DNA of 64,000 nt from the NCBI RefSeq assembly GCF_005503355.1, contig NZ_SCMK01000005.1, forward strand, positions 184,668-248,667, read 5' to 3'. The notes under the pieces were generated by a model that was not told the origin of the DNA, did no database searches, and saw only the letters and a list, made by a program, of their open reading frames with translations. The DNA comes from Sphingomonas sp. 1F27F7B. GTDB taxonomy: Bacteria; Pseudomonadota; Alphaproteobacteria; Sphingomonadales; Sphingomonadaceae. Made by a program: the position numbers and the translations under genes. Shown here one piece after another: positions 19,948 to 29,540 of the stretch. The number at the start of each line of letters is the position of its first letter. Position 1 is the stretch's first letter.

Positions 19948-20241
19948 CTATGCCCGCGGCAGTTCGCGTATCTCGACGGTGCCGCCGCAAGCATGGACCG
20001 GATTGCCGATGAGGAAGGTCCTGGCGTCCTCGATGTCCTCGGCGCGAACGCGGATATAGCCGCCCAGCCGCTCGGAGAGCGGCGCCGGCTCGCCCGCCTG
20101 GCGGAAGCATGCGCCCGCACCGATCTCGCTGCCGCCGTCGAAGCGGCCGCTGGCGTTGAGCCGCTCGAAATAGCGCTGCCACATTGCCGGCGTCGGCGCC
20201 TCGGTCATGTCATTGTGCATGAGCAGGATGAAGTCGCGCAT
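19948..20241 (-). CDS. YCII-related domain protein
   Basis: A 97-residue protein starting MRDFILLMHND, typical of the YCII/DGPF family, which has a ferredoxin-like fold with a conserved His-Asp pair. Its role is unknown; some family members are enzymes, others are linked to ECF sigma factors. The ATG at 20241 shares one base with the mazG stop, so it is translated from the mazG message. A longer start at 20271 would lie inside mazG and is unlikely. Confidence 0.8.
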   Translation of the reverse strand: MRDFILLMHNDMTEAPTPAMWQRYFERLNASGRFDGGSEIGAGACFRQAGEPAPLSERLGGYIRVRAEDIEDARTFLIGNPVHACGGTVEIRELPRA

Positions 20242-21002
20242 CAGGCTTCCTCGCGCTTGGCCTTCACCCACAATTCTTCCTTGGCATTGAGGTCCAGTCC
20301 CTCGAATGCTTCGCCAGCTTCTGCTTCCATCACTTTGAAACGCTTCTCGAATTTCGCGTTGGCCAAGCGCAGCGCCGCCTCGGGGTCGACGCCCAGCTTG
20401 CGTGCCCAGTTGACTACCGCGAAGAGCAGGTCGCCGATTTCTTCCTCGATTTCCCCCGGCGAGGTTGCCGCCGCGACTTCGACAAGCTCTTCGTCGATCT
20501 TGGCGCGGGCGCCGTCGGGGTCGGGCCAGTCGAACCCGGTGCGGGCAGCGCGCTTCTGGAGCTTCTCGGCACGGAGCAGCGCGGGCAGGCCGATCGCCAC
20601 GCCGTCGAGTGCGCTCGCATGCCCCTTTGCGCCGCGCTCCGAGGCCTTGATCTGCTCCCAGAGGTGATGCCCGCCTTCGGCCGCGCCCAGGAAGATGTGC
20701 GGATGCCGGCGTTCCATCTTGTCGCTGATCGCATCGGCGACATCGGCCAGCGCGAAATCGCCGGCTTCCTCGGCCATCCGGCTGTGAAAGATCACCTGGA
20801 GCAGCAAGTCGCCGAGTTCGTCCTTGAGCTCGGCCATGTCGCCCCGCTCGATCGCGTCGGCGACTTCATAGGCTTCTTCGATCGTATAGGGCGCGATCGT
20901 CGCGAAGGTCTGTACGGTATCCCATTCGCAGCCGCTGACGGGATCGCGCAGGCGCGCCATGATGGCGACGAGACGGTCGATGGCGGTAGCGGATGCAGTC
21001 AA
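20241..21002 (-). CDS. mazG: Nucleoside triphosphate pyrophosphohydrolase MazG
   Basis: A 253-residue two-domain MazG that hydrolyses NTPs to NMPs and pyrophosphate, cleaning damaged or excess nucleotides. The first domain has IDRLVAIMARLRDP, TIAPYTIEEAYEV and the metal-binding ELKDELGDLLLQV; the second repeats this with EIEEEIGDLLFAVVN. The start is a TTG at 21002 with ggag at good spacing; the ATG 42 bases inside would cut off the conserved IDRL. The gene for the YCII protein follows with a one-base overlap. Confidence 0.94.
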   Translation of the reverse strand: MTASATAIDRLVAIMARLRDPVSGCEWDTVQTFATIAPYTIEEAYEVADAIERGDMAELKDELGDLLLQVIFHSRMAEEAGDFALADVADAISDKMERRHPHIFLGAAEGGHHLWEQIKASERGAKGHASALDGVAIGLPALLRAEKLQKRAARTGFDWPDPDGARAKIDEELVEVAAATSPGEIEEEIGDLLFAVVNWARKLGVDPEAALRLANAKFEKRFKVMEAEAGEAFEGLDLNAKEELWVKAKREEA

Positions 21003-21083
21003 GACAGGGACTCCGAAGGGCGCGCGGCGACTCTAGGAAGCCGGCCATCCGAAGGAAAGCCTCGCCACGCTTCTGCGCCTGGT

Positions 21084-21965
21084 TCAATCCGGGCGGAGCC
21101 TGAGCACCAGATCGCCTTGCCGCCCGGTGCCGTGCAGTTCGACGCGATCGGCGAAGAAGTCGAGCCGGGCGTAGCTCGTCTCGGGCGTGTCGAGCATTGC
21201 CTTCATGTTCACATAATGGATGCCGGCCCGCACGCCATAATTGCCGTCATGATTATGTCCGTCGAGCCAGATCTTGGCGGAGGGGTGGCGCTCGAGCAGC
21301 GTCATCACCGCCGGAGCGTTCCACAGGTTATGGGGATTTTCGGGCCAGACGGGAAAGTGGCTGAACAGCATGACTTTCAGCTTGTGCTTGTCCGCGCGTG
21401 CCAGCTCGGCGTCGATCCAGGCAAGCTGCTCGCCGCCGATCCCGCCGTCCCACAGCGGCTTGTCGGGATAGAGCGCCGCGTGCGCGGCCATGCTCCGCTT
21501 GTGCTCCGGGCTGCCCTCGGGCCAGGCATAGCTGCTCAGGTCGTTGCCGTCGGTGACGAGAAACAGCCAGCCTTGCCGTTCGAAACTGTAATAGCGCCGG
21601 GGCATGCCGAGCTTGGCCGGCACCTGGGGCTTATGGGCATCGTCGACCGCGAATTCGTGATTGCCCAGCACGAAATGCACCGGATGGCGCAACCGCCGCG
21701 CGATCGGCAGCATCGCGTCGTAGCTGGCCCAGTCCTTGTCGATGAAATCGCCAAGATGGACGACGAAGGCGAGCCGCTGGCGATTGAAGTCGGCGACCGC
21801 TGCGGCAAACTTGCCGGGCGCGGTGTGGTACATGCGCTGGCCATTGTCGGGAGCATCGGCATATTGCGCGTCGGCGATCGCTCCGATGCTGAAGGCCGGC
21901 CTCTCCGCCGAGGGCGCGGGGGCCGCACCGAGCGCCGCCAGCGCCAGCATGATCGTCCACCGCAT
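21084..21965 (-). CDS. Secreted calcineurin-like metallophosphoesterase
   Basis: A 293-residue protein with a signal peptide and a binuclear-metal phosphoesterase domain. Metal-site motifs are seen in order: IADAQYAD, HLGDFID, LGNHEF, SHFPVW and LDGHNHDGNYG. The pattern IADAQYAD plus the NGQRMYHTAP region resembles Mn-dependent ADP-ribose/CDP-alcohol diphosphatases, though a periplasmic location is less usual for them. The ATG at 21965 is used; a GTG two codons upstream has slightly better spacing to ggagggg. Confidence 0.85.
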   Translation of the reverse strand: MRWTIMLALAALGAAPAPSAERPAFSIGAIADAQYADAPDNGQRMYHTAPGKFAAAVADFNRQRLAFVVHLGDFIDKDWASYDAMLPIARRLRHPVHFVLGNHEFAVDDAHKPQVPAKLGMPRRYYSFERQGWLFLVTDGNDLSSYAWPEGSPEHKRSMAAHAALYPDKPLWDGGIGGEQLAWIDAELARADKHKLKVMLFSHFPVWPENPHNLWNAPAVMTLLERHPSAKIWLDGHNHDGNYGVRAGIHYVNMKAMLDTPETSYARLDFFADRVELHGTGRQGDLVLRLRPD

Positions 21966-22148
21966 CACTTTTCCCCTCCGGCTCGATTCGCAGCGGCTTA
22001 GGCGGGGGAGGTTGCAGTTTTAAGCATCCCGTCCCGGGCTGTCATGCGCGCTTCATGGAGCCGGCCTAGCGCTCGGACGGAATGGGGCGATTCCCCCGGG
22101 GAGAAGCGGCATGACGGGGCAGGCAGGGCCTGGCCGGGAGGCGGCGCG

Positions 22149-22685
22149 ATGAACGAAGTGACCGCCATCGTCGCGCGCCGTCATGCGGCGGCAGAGGAGG
22201 TGGCGCTGCGCGCCGCACTCCAGCGCTTCGTCGAAGGCCGCCTGCGCGACCGGGACGAGGGCGAGGACATCGTCCAGGAAACCTATGTCCGGCTCTACGA
22301 CTATCGCCGCACGCGCGGAGTCTCCGATGTCGGCGCTTTCTGCTTCGCAGTGGCGCGCAACTTGGTCTTCGATCATTTCCGGCGCCGCCGGGCAATGCCG
22401 GAGGCCGCGGAGCTGGCGGAGGACATTGCCTGCCCATTGCCGCGCGCCGAAGAGGTGCTTGATTATCGCCAGCGGGTCGACATCCTGGTCGCGGCGCTGA
22501 AGGTGATGCCGCCGCTGCGCCGCGAAGTGTTCCTGCGCCGCCGGCTCGATGGCGTGGCCGGTGCCACCATTGCCGCCGATCTCGAGATGAGCCTTGCCGC
22601 GGTGGAGAAGCACTGCACCCGCGCAGTCGCCGACCTGCGGGCAGCGCTGGAGCGACGCGGCTTGCCGGCGGGAGCGGCCCGATGA
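22149..22685 (+). CDS. FecI-type ECF sigma factor
   Basis: A 178-residue ECF sigma-70 factor of the iron/surface-signalling group. Region 2 (ALQRFVEGRLRDRDEGEDIVQETYVRLYDYRR) and region 4 (LPPLRREVFLRRRLDGVAGATIAADLEMSLAAVEKH, read loosely here) are visible. The ATG at 22149 follows gggaggcgg. Its stop overlaps the fecR-like start by four bases, and a TonB receptor with a signalling domain follows. This is the standard FecI-FecR-FecA set, in which ligand binding outside turns on transcription of the receptor gene. Confidence 0.9.
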   Translation: MNEVTAIVARRHAAAEEVALRAALQRFVEGRLRDRDEGEDIVQETYVRLYDYRRTRGVSDVGAFCFAVARNLVFDHFRRRRAMPEAAELAEDIACPLPRAEEVLDYRQRVDILVAALKVMPPLRREVFLRRRLDGVAGATIAADLEMSLAAVEKHCTRAVADLRAALERRGLPAGAAR

Positions 22686-23629
22686 GCCGGCGCGCGGCGC
22701 TGCGAGATGCCGCCCGATGGGCGATGCGCGAGGATGAAGCGGTGCTGGGCGAGGCGCCGCCCGCCGCCGCCGCCGATGTTCAGGCGATGCTCGATGATCC
22801 GGCGCTCGCCGATGCGATGGGCCAGTTTCCGCGTCTTTCGGATGGCGACGTTCAGGCGATGCGCGCCAATCGCCGCCGGGCGATCGGCACCGGTGGCGCG
22901 CTTGCGCTCGTCGCCGCATTCGGCATCGGCGGCTGGCACGCCGGCTGGTATCGCGCACCCGCGCCCGCGCCGGTCCATTACGAGACCGCACGGGGCCAGC
23001 AGCTCGACGTCGCGCTCGCCGATGGCTCGAAACTCCACCTGAACGGCGCGACCAGCCTCGACGTGACGCTGCGCGAGGATCGCCGGACGGTGACGATGCA
23101 GCGCGGCGAGGCCTATTTCGACATCGCCCACCGGCCCGATCAGCCCTTCACCGTCCATGCCGAGGGGTCGGCGACGCGAGTGCTCGGCACTGCGTTCGAC
23201 ATCGATATCGCAAGCAGCGGCGTTCGCATCGCAGTCTATCGCGGCAAGGTGCGCTTCGGCGGCGACGGTGCCGACAAGGACGCGGTGATCGTCGAGGCCG
23301 GCTGGCGCAGCCGCTTTGCCGGCGGTCAGGCGCGCGCTCCCACACGCTTCGATGCGACGCAGCAGGATTGGCGCCAGGGCTGGCTCGATATCGACAATAT
23401 GCGGCTCGGCGAACTGGTCGATGCGCTCAACCGCCGCGGTGGCTCGCTGATCGCTCCGCCACCCAAATCGCTGGCCTCCATAGCAGTGGCCGGGCGTTTT
23501 CGCCTTGATAATCCACAGCAATTGCTGGACGCAATGGGCGCGGCCTATGACTTTCAGGTGGTCCGCAAGGGGAAGGAACTGCACTTGGTCCCAAGTGGCG
23601 AGAGTGTCACGCAATCGACAAATCAGTGA
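22682..23629 (+). CDS. FecR-family anti-sigma/sigma regulator
   Basis: A 315-residue inner-membrane protein that would hold and activate the adjacent sigma factor. It has a cytosolic N-terminal part of about 70 residues, one membrane segment (ALALVAAFGIGGWHAGW) and a periplasmic FecR domain (GQQLDVALADGSKLHLNGAT, RTVTMQRGEAYFDI, ATRVLGTAFDI). The C-terminal region (about 235-300) has the extra domain that contacts the receptor signalling domain. It starts within the sigma-factor stop codon. Confidence 0.92.
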   Translation: MSRRAALRDAARWAMREDEAVLGEAPPAAAADVQAMLDDPALADAMGQFPRLSDGDVQAMRANRRRAIGTGGALALVAAFGIGGWHAGWYRAPAPAPVHYETARGQQLDVALADGSKLHLNGATSLDVTLREDRRTVTMQRGEAYFDIAHRPDQPFTVHAEGSATRVLGTAFDIDIASSGVRIAVYRGKVRFGGDGADKDAVIVEAGWRSRFAGGQARAPTRFDATQQDWRQGWLDIDNMRLGELVDALNRRGGSLIAPPPKSLASIAVAGRFRLDNPQQLLDAMGAAYDFQVVRKGKELHLVPSGESVTQSTNQ

Positions 23630-23722
23630 CATTGCGCTGCAATAAAATTCTTTTGTCCGGATGCTGACCGACCCCCGTCTTCCTCCCCGGAGGCGCACAT
23701 CGCGCCCGAGCGGAGGAACATC

Positions 23723-26716
23723 ATGGATCGCACTAGGGGAATCTCACTCATGGCAGTGGCAATCACGCTCGCCATGCCGGCCATGGCCCAGGCGCGCAGT
23801 GCCGAAGTCTCGACGAGCGCCCAGATGCGCTTCGACATCGCTGCGTCGGATCTGCGCAGCGCCATCTCGCAATTCTCGCAGGCCACCGGCGTGCAGGTCG
23901 TGGTTGCGCCCAGCGTGGTCGCCGGCCGGCGCACCGGCGGGGTGCGGGGCGCCCTTACCGTGCGTGCGGCGCTCGACCAGCTGCTCCGCGGCACCAACCT
24001 GACCGCCTCGATGCGCGGCGGCGTGGTGGTGCTTACGCCCGCGCGAGCAGTCGCCGCGCCGCGCCGCATCGTCCATGCCGGAGCCGCCAAGCCGATCGCG
24101 CAGGCCATTGCCCAGGCCGAGCCCGAGACGCCGCGGCCCCAGGAAGAGTCGGAGATCATCGTATCCGGCTATCGCGAGAGCCTCACTGCGGCGCAGGCGT
24201 TGAAGCGCAAGGCCGTCGGCGCCGAGGACAATATCGTGGCGTCGGACATCGCCGCCTTTCCGGACCTGAACCTCGCGGAGGCGCTGCAGCGCATTCCCGG
24301 CATCACGATCACGCGCGACACCGGCGAGGGCCGGCAGATCGCGCTGCGCGGCCTGGGAGCGGATTTCACTCGCACACAGCTCAATGGCATGGAAGTGATG
24401 GGCAACACTGCCTCGGGCATGGACAATCGCGGCGCGGTCAGCCGCTCGCGTTCGTTCGACTACAGCCTGTTCGCCTCCGAACTGTTCAACCGCGTCGCCG
24501 TGCAGAAATCGTTCGCGGCGGAGCAGGACGAGGGCGGCATCGCCGGCACCGTGCAGCTCTACAGCGCCAAGCCGTTCGACTATGACGGTTCGAAGTTCGT
24601 CGTGTCGGCCAAGGGGCAGACCAACACCAATACCAGCGGCGTCACGCCGCGTGTCGTCGGCCTCGCCTCGACTCGCTCCGGCGATTTCGGCGCGCTCGTC
24701 TCGGTCGCCTACAGCCAGATCAAGAGCAACGAATATGGCTATCGCAACTGGGGCTGGGGCCTGACCAAGTACGGCGCCGCCAATATCGGTCCCGAGATCG
24801 ACGCGGCGACCCGCGCCAAGCTGCTCGCCGGTGTATACCAGCCCACGGCCCAGTCGCCTTCGACCTGGTACACCGATCGCCGCCGTCTCGGCATCACTTC
24901 GTCGGTCCAGTATCATCCGGGCGACAATTTCAAGCTCGACGTCGACTTCCTCTATGGTCGCCTGTGGGACTATCGCGACGACTATGCGCTGGCCACCGCG
25001 GGCAGCAATCCGCTCACTGGCTCCAGCGTCGGCGGGACCCAGGTGATCCGTAGTGCCGTGATCGACGACACCAACACGTTGCGTGCGGCGAGCTATACCG
25101 GCATCGATCTGCGATCCGAGCATCACATCGTCAAGAACCACACCGACTTCTATCAGGGCGTCGCCAATCTCAGCTGGAAGATCGGTGATCGGCTGACCCT
25201 CCATGCGCTGGCCGGCTATGAGGAATCCGATTTCGCCCAGCCGGTGTTCGACAAGGTGTTCATGGAGGCGAAGCAGACGCCGTTCAGCTACGACACCCGC
25301 CCGCGCATCCCGGTCAATACCTATGGCATCGACCTGAAGAACCCCGATCTCTGGACCGTCCAGCGCCTGGACGTGCAGGAGAACGCGATCACGAACCGCT
25401 ATGCCAACGGCAAGCTCGACGCGGCCTATGATCTGGGTGGCGGCCTGACCTTCAAGACCGGTGGCGCCTACAAGAAGTTCACCAACACCGGCTATACCTG
25501 GGCGAACAAGGTCTTCCACAACGTCCCGGCGAACATCGTCGTGCCGAACAGCATGAAGCAGCTCGTCAAGCCCGATACGCTGCTCCAGTACATCGTCGGC
25601 AATGTCGATGCGGTCTATGCCTATGTCGGCGACAAGCGTGACCTGACGGCCGCCAATCTGCAGGCGGGCAGCGACTATCAGGTCGATGAAAGGACCTGGA
25701 ACGGGTTTGCCCAGTTCGACCTCGATACGGATCTCGGCGGGATGCGACTGCGCGCCAATGCCGGTCTGCGCTATTATTCGACCGATCTGACGTCATCGGG
25801 GCATCTCGCCACCGGTGCCGGCTTCGTGCCGGTCTCGATCAAGACCAACAGCAATGGCTGGCTGCCCGCGGCCAATGTCGCGCTCGACGTGACCAGGAAC
25901 CTGGTGATGCGCGTCAGCGCCAGCCGCAACGTCAACCGCCCGGGGCTGGGCGACCTGGCCGCGGCCGGCTCGATCACCACGCGCCCCAACGGCGGCAGCC
26001 TCAGCCTCGGCAATCCGTTCCTCAAGCCCTACAAGGCCACGTCGGTCGAAGGCTCGATCGAATGGTATATGGATCGCACCGGCTTCGCCTCGGTCGGCTT
26101 CTTCTACAAGAACATGGACAGCTTCATCTCGCCGTCCACGGTGACGATTCCCTATGGCCAGACCGGCCTGCCGCTGTCGCTGCTGATCCAGGGCCAGGAC
26201 GCCAGCACCCCCTATGACGTGAGCCAGCCGATCAATGGCCCGGGCGCCGACATCAAGGGCGTCGAAGTCGCGTTCCAGCACGACTTCACTTTCCTGCCGG
26301 GGCCGCTCAAGCATCTCGGCATGGTCGTCAACGGCACCTGGTTCGACGGGCACCAGCAGGGCAAGGTCGGCACCACCTTCGTCCGCCTGCCGCTGTTCAG
26401 CCTGTCGAAATGGGCGGCGAACGCGACGCTCTATTACGAGGACAAGGATTGGGGCGTGCGCGTGTCCGACGCCTATCGCAGCAAATATTATACTGGCCTG
26501 GGCACCGTCGGGAATGTCGGCGACTATATCGCCGCTACCCACAACATCGACTTCCAGGCCCATGTGAACCTGACGAAGGGCGTCCGCCTGATCGCCGAGG
26601 GGATCAACCTCACCAACGAGCCGATCGAGCAGTTTGCCGGCGGTCCGATCGCACGCCGGGTAGTCTATACCACCAGCGGTCGCACCTTCACCTTCGGTGT
26701 CAGCGCCGAGTTCTGA
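23723..26716 (+). CDS. TonB-dependent receptor with N-terminal signalling (STN) domain
   Basis: A 997-residue outer-membrane receptor. After a signal peptide (cleavage near residue 24, AQA) comes a secretin/TonB N-terminal signalling domain at about 35-95. A TonB-box-like segment (ESEIIVSGYR), the plug (ALQRIPGITITRDTGEGRQIALRGLG) and a 22-strand barrel ending in aromatic Phe follow. The plug resembles the Xanthomonas/Caulobacter group of receptors often used for glycans. With fecI-fecR upstream it forms a cell-surface signalling system. The ligand is unknown. RBS ggagga precedes the ATG at 23723. Confidence 0.95.
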   Translation: MDRTRGISLMAVAITLAMPAMAQARSAEVSTSAQMRFDIAASDLRSAISQFSQATGVQVVVAPSVVAGRRTGGVRGALTVRAALDQLLRGTNLTASMRGGVVVLTPARAVAAPRRIVHAGAAKPIAQAIAQAEPETPRPQEESEIIVSGYRESLTAAQALKRKAVGAEDNIVASDIAAFPDLNLAEALQRIPGITITRDTGEGRQIALRGLGADFTRTQLNGMEVMGNTASGMDNRGAVSRSRSFDYSLFASELFNRVAVQKSFAAEQDEGGIAGTVQLYSAKPFDYDGSKFVVSAKGQTNTNTSGVTPRVVGLASTRSGDFGALVSVAYSQIKSNEYGYRNWGWGLTKYGAANIGPEIDAATRAKLLAGVYQPTAQSPSTWYTDRRRLGITSSVQYHPGDNFKLDVDFLYGRLWDYRDDYALATAGSNPLTGSSVGGTQVIRSAVIDDTNTLRAASYTGIDLRSEHHIVKNHTDFYQGVANLSWKIGDRLTLHALAGYEESDFAQPVFDKVFMEAKQTPFSYDTRPRIPVNTYGIDLKNPDLWTVQRLDVQENAITNRYANGKLDAAYDLGGGLTFKTGGAYKKFTNTGYTWANKVFHNVPANIVVPNSMKQLVKPDTLLQYIVGNVDAVYAYVGDKRDLTAANLQAGSDYQVDERTWNGFAQFDLDTDLGGMRLRANAGLRYYSTDLTSSGHLATGAGFVPVSIKTNSNGWLPAANVALDVTRNLVMRVSASRNVNRPGLGDLAAAGSITTRPNGGSLSLGNPFLKPYKATSVEGSIEWYMDRTGFASVGFFYKNMDSFISPSTVTIPYGQTGLPLSLLIQGQDASTPYDVSQPINGPGADIKGVEVAFQHDFTFLPGPLKHLGMVVNGTWFDGHQQGKVGTTFVRLPLFSLSKWAANATLYYEDKDWGVRVSDAYRSKYYTGLGTVGNVGDYIAATHNIDFQAHVNLTKGVRLIAEGINLTNEPIEQFAGGPIARRVVYTTSGRTFTFGVSAEF

Positions 26717-26729
26717 TGGCCGAAAGCTT

Positions 26730-26756
26730 CCGCCCCGGCACTAGCTGCCGGGGCGG
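26730..26756 (+). terminator. Terminator hairpin after the TonB receptor gene
   Basis: ccgccccggca (26730-26740) and tgccggggcgg (26746-26756) are perfect reverse complements around the loop ctagc, 14 bases after the receptor stop, followed by atctt. A strong GC hairpin with a weak T tract, best read as the terminator of the fecI-fecR-receptor operon. Confidence 0.75.
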
Positions 26757-26853
26757 ATCTTCACCGATCGATCGAAGGGCGGATCCGCAAAGTCCTGGGA
26801 ATGGGAAGAGGGCCGGTTCGGCAGGCCGGAAACAGCGCGATGCGGCTCGTCGC

Positions 26854-27021
26854 TCAGTCGAGCACGACCTTGTCGGCGTGGCGCGGTTTGAAACCACGGG
26901 CGCGCCGCTCATATTCCTGCGCCATGCCCATATGCGCGCGGAAGCTGGCCATACCCTTGGCTTTCATCGCGGCATCACGCTCTTCATCGGCGCGCTGCGC
27001 GAAATATTTGCTGTCGGTCAT
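26854..27021 (-). CDS. Small charged protein of unknown function
   Basis: A 55-residue protein, MTDSKYFAQRADEERDAAM at its N-terminus, rich in Arg, Ala and Glu and likely one or two helices. The start at 27021 follows ggagagg at good spacing. Small proteins starting MTDSxYFxxRAxEE are familiar in sphingomonads, but the function is not known. The longer frame upstream of this start lacks this pattern. Confidence 0.65.
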   Translation of the reverse strand: MTDSKYFAQRADEERDAAMKAKGMASFRAHMGMAQEYERRARGFKPRHADKVVLD

Positions 27022-27215
27022 AACCTCTCCGGCTCCAACCACTTCCGAAGTAAGCGATCGGGGGGGAGGTCCCATTCCGTAGAAACCCCTAGTCGCGGCC
27101 GATCCGTGCCGTTTTCGTTCACTCGCCGGCGCGGCCCCCGGAACCGCTCCCTCTCCTTGCAGTTGCGAGGGCCCGCACCATCTCTGCGACTTCACCAATC
27201 CGGGCGGAGAAGAAC

Positions 27216-28340
27216 ATGACATTTGCCGGGCGCGAGCTGCATTCGAAGATCGCCGAGGACGGCCTGTTGTCCTTGTCGCTGGTCGACGTCGAGACCGGCG
27301 ATCCCGGTGACGACGAAATCGTCGTCCGCATCGAGGCGACGCCGATCAACCCGAGCGACCTGGGATTGCTCCTCGGCCCCGCGGACCTGTCGACCTTGCG
27401 GGAAACGTGTGGCGATCGGCCCGGTCTCGACTTCACCGTGCCCCAGGCGCGGCTCGGGAGCGTGCGGGGGCGAGTGGGCAAGTCGATGCCGGTCGGCAAC
27501 GAAGGCGCCGGTATCGTCGTCGCGGCGGGCAAGGACGCCAGGGCGCTGGAGGGCAAGCGCGTCGGGATGGTCGGCGGCGCGATGTATGCCGATTATCGCC
27601 GGATCAAGGCGCGGGATGTGATTCCGCTGCCCGAAGGCGCGAGCGCCGCCGACGGCGCTTCGATGTTCGTGAACCCCCTCACGGCGCTGGGCTTTGTCGA
27701 GACGGCGCGGCGCGAGGGCCACAGGGCGATCGTGCATACCGCTGCCGCATCGAATCTCGGCCAGATGCTCCAGAAGATCTGCCTCGCGGACGATATCCCG
27801 CTCGTCAACATCGTCCGATCCGATGAGCAGGCCGGCATCCTGCGCGCCATCGGCGCGACATATGTCCTCAACAGCAAGGATGCCGATTTCCCGGCTCAGC
27901 TCGCCGGCGTCCTGGCCGAAACCGGAGCGACGATCGCCTTCGACGCGATCGGTGGCGGCACGCTCGGCAGCGAGATCGTTCAGGCGATGGAGCGCGCGGC
28001 CGTCGGCAGCATGGGCGAGTACAACCGTTATGGATCGGACGTGTTCAAGCAGCTCTACATCTATGGCGCGCTCGACCTGTCGCCGACGACGCTCAACCGG
28101 TTGGCATTCGGTTTCCAGTGGAGCGTTTCGGGCTGGCTGCTCTTCCCGTTCCTGCGCAAGGCCGGCCCCGAAGTCGCGGACCGGATGCGCAAGCGCGTGG
28201 CGGACGAGCTGAGGACGACCTTTGCGAGCCACTATACGCAAGTCATCGGCCTTGCCGAAGCGCTCGATCCGGAAGTGTTGCGACGCTATGAGCGCAAGGC
28301 GACGGGCGAGAAATTCCTGATCGACCCGACAAGAGGTTGA
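27216..28340 (+). CDS. MDR-family zinc-independent dehydrogenase, quinone oxidoreductase-like
   Basis: A 374-residue medium-chain dehydrogenase/reductase. It has the GroES-like N-terminal part (EATPINPSDLG, VGNEGAGIVVAAGKDA) and a Rossmann domain (HTAAASNLGQMLQKI, FDAIGGGTLG). The catalytic zinc cysteine of alcohol dehydrogenases is absent, so NADPH-dependent reduction of quinones or enones is the likely chemistry. The insertion around residue 65-90 is longer than in classic QOR. RBS ggagaa precedes the ATG. It stands alone between convergent neighbours. Confidence 0.83.
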   Translation: MTFAGRELHSKIAEDGLLSLSLVDVETGDPGDDEIVVRIEATPINPSDLGLLLGPADLSTLRETCGDRPGLDFTVPQARLGSVRGRVGKSMPVGNEGAGIVVAAGKDARALEGKRVGMVGGAMYADYRRIKARDVIPLPEGASAADGASMFVNPLTALGFVETARREGHRAIVHTAAASNLGQMLQKICLADDIPLVNIVRSDEQAGILRAIGATYVLNSKDADFPAQLAGVLAETGATIAFDAIGGGTLGSEIVQAMERAAVGSMGEYNRYGSDVFKQLYIYGALDLSPTTLNRLAFGFQWSVSGWLLFPFLRKAGPEVADRMRKRVADELRTTFASHYTQVIGLAEALDPEVLRRYERKATGEKFLIDPTRG

Positions 28341-28355
28341 GGCACGACCGGCAAG

Positions 28356-28378
28356 GCCCGGGTGCGGCCACGCCGCAT
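28356..28378. terminator. Possible bidirectional terminator
   Basis: Between two convergent genes, cccgggtgcggc pairs (one G-T) with gccgcatcccgg around the loop cac. It lies 16 bases after the dehydrogenase stop and 20 bases after the stop of the TPR gene on the other strand. GC-rich stem without a clear T tract. Confidence 0.45.
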
Positions 28379-28397
28379 CCCGGCCACCGGGGCCGGC

Positions 28398-29540
28398 TCA
28401 ATCCGCCAGCGCGGCATAGCGTGAATCGAGTTCCTCGGCCTGTGCCATGTCGGCGTTCGCGCCGCGTTCGTCGCCGCGCATGCGGCGGACGAGACTGCGA
28501 TTATAATAGCCGCGCGCCGTGTGCGGCGCATAGCGTATCGCGAGATCGAGATCGGCTTCCGCACGGGCGAGATCGCCTTCATGGCCATGGGCCAGGCCCC
28601 GATTGAGATAGGCGAAGGCGAGTTTCGGCTGCACCGCAATGGCCTGGTCCAGCGCATCGATCGCGCCGCGCCAATCGTCTTGCCATGCCCGCGCCAGCCC
28701 GTCCGCAAGCCGCGCCGCCGCGATGCCGGCCTCTCCCTTGGCGCCGGGATCGACCAGCCGCTTGCAGCCGCGCAGGCTCCGTTCGGGATCCTGGACCGTG
28801 CAGGCGTTCCAGTCGCCGCGCCGATCGGCCTTGCGGGCACGGGCCTTGCGCGTGGCGGTCACGACCAGCTCCTCCGTATCGGCTCCGCTGACCACGGTGA
28901 CTGGAGTCGCGGATATTGCGGCGCGCGCGGCGAGCCTGTTGCCGGTGACGACGATCGGTTGGCTGGGTGTTGGTTCAGGCTGGGCGGCCGCCATCGTCGA
29001 CTGGGGCGCCTGGGCAGGAAAGCCCTCGTGCGCGGTCGCCAGGTCCTGGCTGGCGGGGGCGGCATAGAGTGGCGCGGGGGCAGGTCGCTGAAGCTCCGCC
29101 CGCGCCTCCGGCCCGGGTTCCGGCGCGGGCCTGACGGCGGCAAGCGGGGCGGGAGAGGAGGGCGAGGGCGAGGACTCGCGCCGTGCCCGGCTGGTGCTGC
29201 GCTTGGCTATTGCAGCCCTGGGCGCTGCGGGTTCCGTCGTCACTGTCGGCTCGATCGCAGGCCGGGGCGGGTGGGGGATCGACGGCGCCTCTTCCAGCGT
29301 CTGCAATGCGAGGGGGATCGCGATCACGCCCACGAGCAGCACGGAAGCGAGAGCGCCAATCTGCGTCCGCTGGTTCCACCAGCGCGCGCGCGTCGCGGCC
29401 GGGCCGGGCCGGGCCGCGGCGGCCGGTTCCCCGTCGCCGTCGAACCTGCGCATGGCAAGCGCGATCGTCGCATCGCGCCGGGCAGGGCGCGAGGGGGGTG
29501 GTTCTGGCAGCAGCCGGGCGATATCGTCGTCACGATCCAT
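28398..29540 (-). CDS. TPR membrane protein linked to ECF sigma/vWA operon
   Basis: A 380-residue protein: a cytosolic N-terminus of about 60 residues, one membrane segment at 61-80, a long Pro/Ala-rich linker, and C-terminal TPR repeats (about 285-375, with WRGAIDALDQAIAVQPKLAFAYLNRG). The N-terminal part is of anti-sigma size but shows no clear zinc motif. At residues 196-200 it reads IVVTG and then ATPVTVVS, as in the start of TonB-receptor plugs. It lies 176 bases after the vWA lipoprotein gene in the same direction. A membrane regulator or assembly factor is an inference. Confidence 0.7.
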   Translation of the reverse strand: MDRDDDIARLLPEPPPSRPARRDATIALAMRRFDGDGEPAAAARPGPAATRARWWNQRTQIGALASVLLVGVIAIPLALQTLEEAPSIPHPPRPAIEPTVTTEPAAPRAAIAKRSTSRARRESSPSPSSPAPLAAVRPAPEPGPEARAELQRPAPAPLYAAPASQDLATAHEGFPAQAPQSTMAAAQPEPTPSQPIVVTGNRLAARAAISATPVTVVSGADTEELVVTATRKARARKADRRGDWNACTVQDPERSLRGCKRLVDPGAKGEAGIAAARLADGLARAWQDDWRGAIDALDQAIAVQPKLAFAYLNRGLAHGHEGDLARAEADLDLAIRYAPHTARGYYNRSLVRRMRGDERGANADMAQAEELDSRYAALAD

